A stretch of 64,000 nucleotides of DNA from Arcobacter_B sp049472135 (lineage in GTDB: Bacteria; Campylobacterota; Campylobacteria; Campylobacterales; Arcobacteraceae). The position numbers were made by a program, and so were the translations under genes. Below the pieces are notes generated by a model that saw only the letters and a program-made list of their open reading frames with translations, had not been told where the DNA came from and made no database searches. The DNA lies in contig NZ_JBMOVV010000001.1 in the NCBI RefSeq assembly GCF_049472135.1, positions 62,001 to 126,000 on the forward strand, given 5' to 3'. Shown in pieces: positions 59,383 through 64,000 of this stretch; position 1 is the stretch's first letter; the number at the start of each line of letters is the position of its first letter.

Positions 59383-60270
59383 ATGTTATTTGAAAAAAAT
59401 TTTAAACTTGAAAAATTAGAAGTAGAAAAAGATATAGTTATAAACTTTAGGCACAATGATAATTATGGAAAAAAACCTTTAATTTTACTTCATGGTTTTC
59501 CTCAAACTCATGTGATGTGGCATCATATTGCAAATGAACTTAATCTTAATTATCATATTGTATGTCCTGATTTAAGAGGTTATGGCGATAGTTCAAAACC
59601 AAGTTCTAAAGATGTTAAACATGTACTTTATAGTAAAAAAAACATGAGTAAAGATATTATAACATTGATGAAGCACTTAGGATATGATAAGTTCTTTGCT
59701 GCTGGACATGACAGAGGTGCAAGGGTTTTACATAGAATGATAAAAGATTATCCTTCTATGATTGAAAAGGCTTGTGTTCTTGATATTGTTCCAACTTATC
59801 ATATGTTTAAAAATACTAATCAAAGTTTTGCTACTGGGTATTATCATTGGTATTTCTTAATTCAACCAAATGATTTACCTGAAAATATGATAGGTGGAAA
59901 TCCTAAATACTATTTAATGGAAAAACTTTTCAGATGGAGTTCAAATAACTCAACTTTCAAAAAAGAAGCAGTTGATGAGTATATAAGATGCTTTAAAACT
60001 TATGAAGATATACATGCAACTTGTGAAGATTATAGAGCTGCTGCAACTATTGATTTAGAAGATGATGAAAAAGATTTATCTGTTAAAATTGATGTACCTT
60101 TATTAGTTTTATGGGGAGAGCAAGGCTTTATAGAAAAGACTTATGATGTTTTAGATGTATGGAAACAGTATGCTTCAAATGTTGAAGGCAAGAGTTTAGA
60201 TTGTGGACATTTCTTAGCAGAAGAGTCATCTCCTCAAGTAATAGAAGAGTTTAGAAACTTTTTTAAATAG
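59383..60270 (+). CDS. Haloacetate-dehalogenase-like alpha/beta hydrolase
   Basis: The 295-residue alpha/beta hydrolase has LILLHGFPQTHVMW (oxyanion region), PDLRGYGDSSKP, and the nucleophile elbow GHDRGARV with aspartate D110 in place of serine. The arginines R111 and R114, the pair H155-W156 (GYYHWYFLIQP) and the final histidine in LDCGHFLAEESS match the substrate-binding residues of fluoroacetate dehalogenase (haloacetate dehalogenase H-1 type). Hydrolysis of haloacetates is plausible; epoxide hydrolase is an alternative, since it shares the nucleophile. Confidence 0.85.
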   Translation: MLFEKNFKLEKLEVEKDIVINFRHNDNYGKKPLILLHGFPQTHVMWHHIANELNLNYHIVCPDLRGYGDSSKPSSKDVKHVLYSKKNMSKDIITLMKHLGYDKFFAAGHDRGARVLHRMIKDYPSMIEKACVLDIVPTYHMFKNTNQSFATGYYHWYFLIQPNDLPENMIGGNPKYYLMEKLFRWSSNNSTFKKEAVDEYIRCFKTYEDIHATCEDYRAAATIDLEDDEKDLSVKIDVPLLVLWGEQGFIEKTYDVLDVWKQYASNVEGKSLDCGHFLAEESSPQVIEEFRNFFK

Positions 60271-60313
60271 AGTTTTTTGAAAATATGTTAAAATCCAAAT
60301 TAAAAAGATTTGC

Positions 60314-60880
60314 ATGTTTAAAACAAATGATTACTGGGAAGAAGAGTTTTTAGAATTAAAAGAAGATAAGTTTCATAAAATATATTTTGATAATTGTACT
60401 TTTATAAAGTGTGATTTTACTAAAAGTATGATTTATGGATGTAAGTTTACAGAGTGTTCATTTATAAATTGTGATTTATCTTTAAGTACCTTAAAATCAT
60501 CTACTTTTAATGATGTGATTTTTGAAAAATCAAAGCTTATTGGTATCTCATGGAGTTCATGTGATGAGCCTTTTGATGTTTCTTTTCAATCATGCAATAT
60601 CTCTCAAAACTCTTTTCATATGTTAGATTTAAGAAGTATGAAGTTTAAAGAGACTCTTATAAAAGATAGTGGATTTGAAGAGTGTAATCTTGAAAGAGCT
60701 GTATTTGATGATTGCGATTTAGAACTTACAACTTTTTATAAAAACAATTTAAAAAAAGCAAACTTTGAAACATCAAGAAACTATTTGATTGACCCAAAAC
60801 AAAATGATATAGAAAATGCAGTATTTTCACTTCCTGAAGCTTTGAGCTTTTTATCTTTGCTTCCTATTAAAATCAAATAG
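60314..60880 (+). CDS. Pentapeptide-repeat protein, McbG/Qnr-like size
   Basis: The 188-residue protein is mostly pentapeptide repeats (A/C-(D/N)-(L/F)-x-x): FIKCDFTKSMIYGCKFTECSF in the first part, a break at GISWSSCDEPFDVSFQSC, then a second coil FEECNLERAVFDDCDLELTTF, ending IDPKQNDIENAVFSLPEAL. Length, the break between coils and the DPKQND-IENA tail resemble McbG and Qnr proteins, which mimic DNA and protect gyrase. Function cannot be claimed from the repeat alone. The start follows AAAAAGA. Confidence 0.82.
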   Translation: MFKTNDYWEEEFLELKEDKFHKIYFDNCTFIKCDFTKSMIYGCKFTECSFINCDLSLSTLKSSTFNDVIFEKSKLIGISWSSCDEPFDVSFQSCNISQNSFHMLDLRSMKFKETLIKDSGFEECNLERAVFDDCDLELTTFYKNNLKKANFETSRNYLIDPKQNDIENAVFSLPEALSFLSLLPIKIK

Positions 60881-60893
60881 CTTCTAAAATAAT

Positions 60894-61283
60894 TTATTTT
60901 TTGTATACTAATTTATAGTTTCTAAATAGATTTATATTTTCTATTAAAAGTAGGGCTATAATTCCCATAATCCAATATAAAAACCATAAAGAAATCATTC
61001 CTTCAAAACTACCTTCACTTATATAGTCAACCACTTGAAATATTAGAAAAAATATAACAGCTGATTTAAAAGATAAGTTGCTATTTTTATTAAAATCAAT
61101 TGTCTCATAAGTTTTTAGTTTAATTTTGAAAAATAAATAAACTAATACTAAAGGTATTATGGCACATATAAAAAGATATTCTTTTTTGATTATTTCTAAG
61201 GTTTTGCTTTCTCCAAATATAAATAGATATGTGCAGATTATGGCAATAAGTGTTATTGGAAATATTATTTTTGGTTTGTTCAA
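60894..61283 (-). CDS. Small membrane protein, unknown
   Basis: The 129-residue protein has four membrane segments (about 5-25, 33-50, 68-86, 98-117) with short charged loops. No family is recognised. The gene lies between two single-gene units, with convergent pentapeptide gene on one side and yitT upstream in the same direction 60 bases away. Confidence 0.65.
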   Translation of the reverse strand: MNKPKIIFPITLIAIICTYLFIFGESKTLEIIKKEYLFICAIIPLVLVYLFFKIKLKTYETIDFNKNSNLSFKSAVIFFLIFQVVDYISEGSFEGMISLWFLYWIMGIIALLLIENINLFRNYKLVYKK

Positions 61284-61343
61284 GTTAGGATTCCTATTTT
61301 TTAATGGATTTTATCTAAATAGAAATTAATTTTAAAAGAGGTC

Positions 61344-62192
61344 TTAATGACCTCTTCCAAGCATTTCAGTTGCTTCTGTAATAATCAAAAAACCTTGAGG
61401 GTCATTTTGTTTTACCATTTGTCTTAAAGCTTGAAGTTTACCAACTTCAACAACTAATAGAATCATTCTTTTTTCTTGGCCCTCATATAACCCATCACCT
61501 GAGATGATAGTTCCTTCAGGTCCTAATTCATCAGTAATAATTTTTCTTAACTTTTCCGTCTCATTTGTAACTAGATATACAACCTTTTTATTTAATCTAC
61601 CTGTTAAAATTGTATCAATTATCTTTGTAGTAACATAAATACTTACGATACTATAAAGAACTCTTGATGAATCATCAAAGATTAGTAAAGAAGAAAAGAT
61701 TATAAGTGAGTCAATTACTAAAATAACAGTTGAAGGTTTTATTTCACTTTTTGAAGCAACTATTCTAGCAATAATAGTCGAACCTCCGGCACTAGCATTT
61801 GCTTTTATTACTAAAGCAAGACCTATACCGATTAAGATTCCTCCAAATATTGAACCTAATACAGGGTCTATTACAAAAGCTTTCAAATTTATGATTTTAT
61901 CAAGAAAATCAATAAACAAAGAAATAATTGCAATTGTAAAAATAGTTTTGAATGCAAAAACTTTTCCTAAATATTTCCATCCCACAATTAATAAAGGTAG
62001 ATTAACTGCAACTAGTAATGTACCAATACTAAGTGGTGTTATATAGTGTAAAAGAAGTGAAAGTCCAGCAGTTCCACCAGTAATAATCATATTTGGAGTA
62101 AAAAATCCAACTACACCAATAGCCAAAATAAATGAAGCTAAAGTAATTAATAAATAGTCTTTAAGCTCTTTGTTTTGTAGAAGTTTATTCAT
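61344..62192 (-). CDS. YitT-family membrane protein (DUF161 plus DUF2179)
   Basis: The 282-residue protein has five or six membrane segments (about 15-190) with the family pattern GVVGFFTPNMIITGGTAGLS and KANASAGGSTIIARIVASK, then a cytoplasmic DUF2179 domain (about 200-275: KVVYLVTNETEKLRKIITDE, GDGLYEGQEKRMILLVV). YitT-like proteins are widespread; substrates are unknown. ATG 62192 is chosen because AGGA lies six bases before it; an upstream TTG at 62228 is in frame but has no site. Confidence 0.9.
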   Translation of the reverse strand: MNKLLQNKELKDYLLITLASFILAIGVVGFFTPNMIITGGTAGLSLLLHYITPLSIGTLLVAVNLPLLIVGWKYLGKVFAFKTIFTIAIISLFIDFLDKIINLKAFVIDPVLGSIFGGILIGIGLALVIKANASAGGSTIIARIVASKSEIKPSTVILVIDSLIIFSSLLIFDDSSRVLYSIVSIYVTTKIIDTILTGRLNKKVVYLVTNETEKLRKIITDELGPEGTIISGDGLYEGQEKRMILLVVEVGKLQALRQMVKQNDPQGFLIITEATEMLGRGH

Positions 62193-62375
62193 CGTATTCC
62201 TAGTTTTTTTATAATCGTAATATAGCAACTTTTATGTAATAAATAGATTACTTATATGAAATTTAAATAAAGTAAATATAAGTAATTAAAGTTAGTTATA
62301 AATTAAAAGGTTTGTAAAAGTTAAAATGCTACACTATGTAATTTTATAATTAATTAAATATTAATAGGAAATATA

Positions 62376-63119
62376 ATGGATTTTTCTAATAAGGTTGTTA
62401 TTATTACAGGAGCTTCTACTGGTATTGGTGAAGCTACAGCTAAGAAGTTAGTTTTGCAAAATGCAATTGTTTATAATCTTGATATTCTTGAAACTCAACA
62501 TGAAAATATTAATTTTATTAAATGTGATGTAAGTGATTATAGTTCTGTAAAAAATTCAGTTGCTAAAGTAATGGAAATAGAAAAAAGAGTTGATTTACTT
62601 TTTGCAAATGCAGGTATTCATCTTTTTGCCAATATTGAAGAGACTTCTATAGAAGAGTTTGAAAAAGTTCTTGATGTAAATATCAAAGGTGTTTATTATA
62701 TATTAAAAGAAGTAATTCCTGTGATGAAAGAGCAAAATGAAGGAAAGATTTTACTTATGGGATCAGATCAATCTTTTGTAGGAAAAGGTAAAAGTTCTGT
62801 TTATGGTCTTACAAAAGGTGCTATTGCTCAGCTTACGAAAAGTACTGCAATAGACTATGCACCTTACAACATAAAAGTAAATTGTATATGCCCTGGAACT
62901 ATTGATACTCCACTTTTACATAAAGCTGTTGATAGATTTAAATCTTTAACTAGTATGCAAAATGATGAGGTTATGAAACTTTTAGAAGAAGCACAACCAA
63001 TTCAGCGAATAGCAAAACCAGAAGAAGTAGCAAATATGGCTTGTTATTTATTATCAGATGAAAATAGTTTTATGACTGGTTCATTAGTTTCTGTTGATGG
63101 TGGATATACTTGTCAGTAA
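62376..63119 (+). CDS. Short-chain dehydrogenase/reductase
   Basis: The 247-residue Rossmann enzyme has the classical SDR motifs: cofactor loop TGASTGIGEAT (about 10-20), NAG in LLFANAGIHLF, an active serine near LLMGSDQS, YGLTKGA (YxxxK) and CPGTIDTPLL. The aspartate at the end of strand 2 (YNLDILE) suggests NAD(H) rather than NADP(H). The substrate is unknown. It has an AGGAAA site and is probably a single-gene unit. Confidence 0.92.
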   Translation: MDFSNKVVIITGASTGIGEATAKKLVLQNAIVYNLDILETQHENINFIKCDVSDYSSVKNSVAKVMEIEKRVDLLFANAGIHLFANIEETSIEEFEKVLDVNIKGVYYILKEVIPVMKEQNEGKILLMGSDQSFVGKGKSSVYGLTKGAIAQLTKSTAIDYAPYNIKVNCICPGTIDTPLLHKAVDRFKSLTSMQNDEVMKLLEEAQPIQRIAKPEEVANMACYLLSDENSFMTGSLVSVDGGYTCQ

Positions 63120-63173
63120 GAATTTAATTTAATAATAGTATAGTTATAAAATTATATTTTTAAAGGTTTTATA

Positions 63174-63929
63174 ATGATAATAGATAAAATTAAAGTTCAA
63201 AATATAAAAGATACTGATGCTAAAAATATCTACATATTAAAACCATATAGAGAAGAAACAACTAAATCAGAATTTCTTGAAATGCTTGAAGAGCTTGATG
63301 TAACTAACTTAACAGATAATGAAAAGGATTTGTTTTTTTCCATTGTAAAAAATAAATACATCTCAGATGAAGAGATAATGAGTTTATCTTATGATCAAGT
63401 AAAAAAGATGAAAGAGCTAATTATTGAAAAAGATAAAGAGGGGGAAGAATATATCAAAGCCTCTTTGATAAGTGCAAGTTTAAAAGCCAACTCTCTAATG
63501 ACTACATCTATGATAAGTGAAGATGAAACTTTTAATAAATCAGTGTTTAATATGATAAAAGATATGTCTGATGGTAAAGAAGCTGTTAAACTAATAGGTT
63601 TATTAACGGGCTCTACAAATGTAAGTGATGTAGTAGCATGGGATGAATATATTGATGATAAGAATTTTGATTTTCAAAGAATTTATGATAAAGATTTAAC
63701 AAAGTTTATTGAAAATAAAATAAAATATTTTGAAGGCCAATTAGAACAAGAATTAAGCACAAGTGAACGTAAGATTTATGAAAAAGTAGTATCAACTTTT
63801 AAAACTTTAAAAGATTACCATGAAACTCAAAAAGAAGAATATACATCATCTGTAAATCAAGTAATAAAAAGAAATACTCCAAATATACTTGAATTATTAG
63901 ATGTAAATAAACAAAAAAAATCAAATTAA
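63174..63929 (+). CDS. Unknown acidic helical protein, 251 residues
   Basis: No family is recognised. The protein has no signal or membrane segment and is rich in lysine, glutamate and aspartate. The start (IIDKIKVQNIKDTDAKNIYI) and the middle (YIKASLISASLKANSLMTTS) look structured, and the final 80 residues are mostly helix (IENKIKYFEGQLEQELSTSE), possibly a coiled coil. An AAAGG site precedes the ATG by nine bases. The next gene starts 58 bases later. Confidence 0.7.
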   Translation: MIIDKIKVQNIKDTDAKNIYILKPYREETTKSEFLEMLEELDVTNLTDNEKDLFFSIVKNKYISDEEIMSLSYDQVKKMKELIIEKDKEGEEYIKASLISASLKANSLMTTSMISEDETFNKSVFNMIKDMSDGKEAVKLIGLLTGSTNVSDVVAWDEYIDDKNFDFQRIYDKDLTKFIENKIKYFEGQLEQELSTSERKIYEKVVSTFKTLKDYHETQKEEYTSSVNQVIKRNTPNILELLDVNKQKKSN

Positions 63930-63987
63930 AATTTTTTTAATAATATTTTGATAAAACATTATAAATATTAAAAAGTATAGGATAGTT

Positions 63988-64000
63988 ATGAAAGAAAAAA
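63988..64000 (+). CDS. Start of a further gene (cut by window edge)
   Basis: An ATG at 63988 follows an AGGA site by seven bases and reads MKEK to the window end. Too little is visible for any call. Confidence 0.3.

Overview
The window looks like the chromosome of a marine member of the Arcobacteraceae (Campylobacterota). The DNA is strongly AT-rich by eye (not computed). Histidine kinases carry the HQW-x-QPLN box typical of this phylum, an HP1043/HsrA-like atypical regulator is present, and the NhaD antiporter and ectoine genes point to salt stress. Glutaminyl-tRNA synthetase is fused to a YqeY domain. Nearly all of the window is ordinary chromosome. No rRNA, tRNA, CRISPR array or intact transposon was seen.

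Layout. 1-3.9 kb is loosely packed: the 5' end of a PAS sensor gene, two decayed genes, a cold-shock protein, a methyltransferase and a NYN-LOTUS protein. 3.9-21.6 kb is a signalling block: a triple-SBP GGDEF protein, a histidine kinase, an ABC-F ATPase, an HD-GYP protein, a DCC/DoxX/AraC redox cluster with a candidate AraC operator, glnS-yqeY, a GGDEF-EAL gene behind a gene that fuses a TRAP (DctP) and a LivK-type binding protein, and a GGDEF sensor with a periplasmic CxxCH haem motif. 21.9-26.5 kb is an ectoine operon (ectA, ectB, ectC, a small unknown gene, an HP1043-like orphan regulator, a dedicated aspartokinase). 26.5-33.5 kb holds a NagD-like HAD protein, an RHH-winged-helix regulator, a diguanylate cyclase, a stand-alone YqeY, a second ABC-F protein, a DUF5677-like protein and a truncated ankyrin gene.

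33.6-42.3 kb is the most striking region. A FecR protein whose C-terminus resembles the TbpB/Slam-client barrel is translationally coupled to a TPR plus beta-barrel outer-membrane protein resembling Slam (type XI secretion). Converging on them are a CHASE2 adenylate cyclase and, one base from its stop-start junction, a protein joining a class-II-cAMP-phosphodiesterase-like metallo-beta-lactamase domain, a GAF domain and an HD-GYP domain. This reads as a surface sensing or secretion device tied to cAMP and c-di-GMP turnover.

42.3-50.8 kb is housekeeping: rhodanese, cation diffusion facilitator, aminotransferase, YgjP-like protease, an LptM-like mini-lipoprotein, nadB, nhaD and guaA. 50.8-52.5 kb is a small accessory patch: a 101-bp imperfect palindrome, a HEPN-like gene, a PD-(D/E)XK nuclease-like gene and a dead RelE-type toxin-antitoxin pair. 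52.5-64 kb returns to single-function genes: pseudouridine synthase, RidA, a DjlA-like J protein, an HTH/NifX-like pair, an RNase D-like exonuclease, an EamA exporter, a trypsin-like protease, a haloacetate-dehalogenase-like hydrolase, an McbG-like pentapeptide protein, YitT, SDR and unknowns.

Six genes here make or degrade c-di-GMP, and most have different sensor domains, so second-messenger signalling is the common thread.
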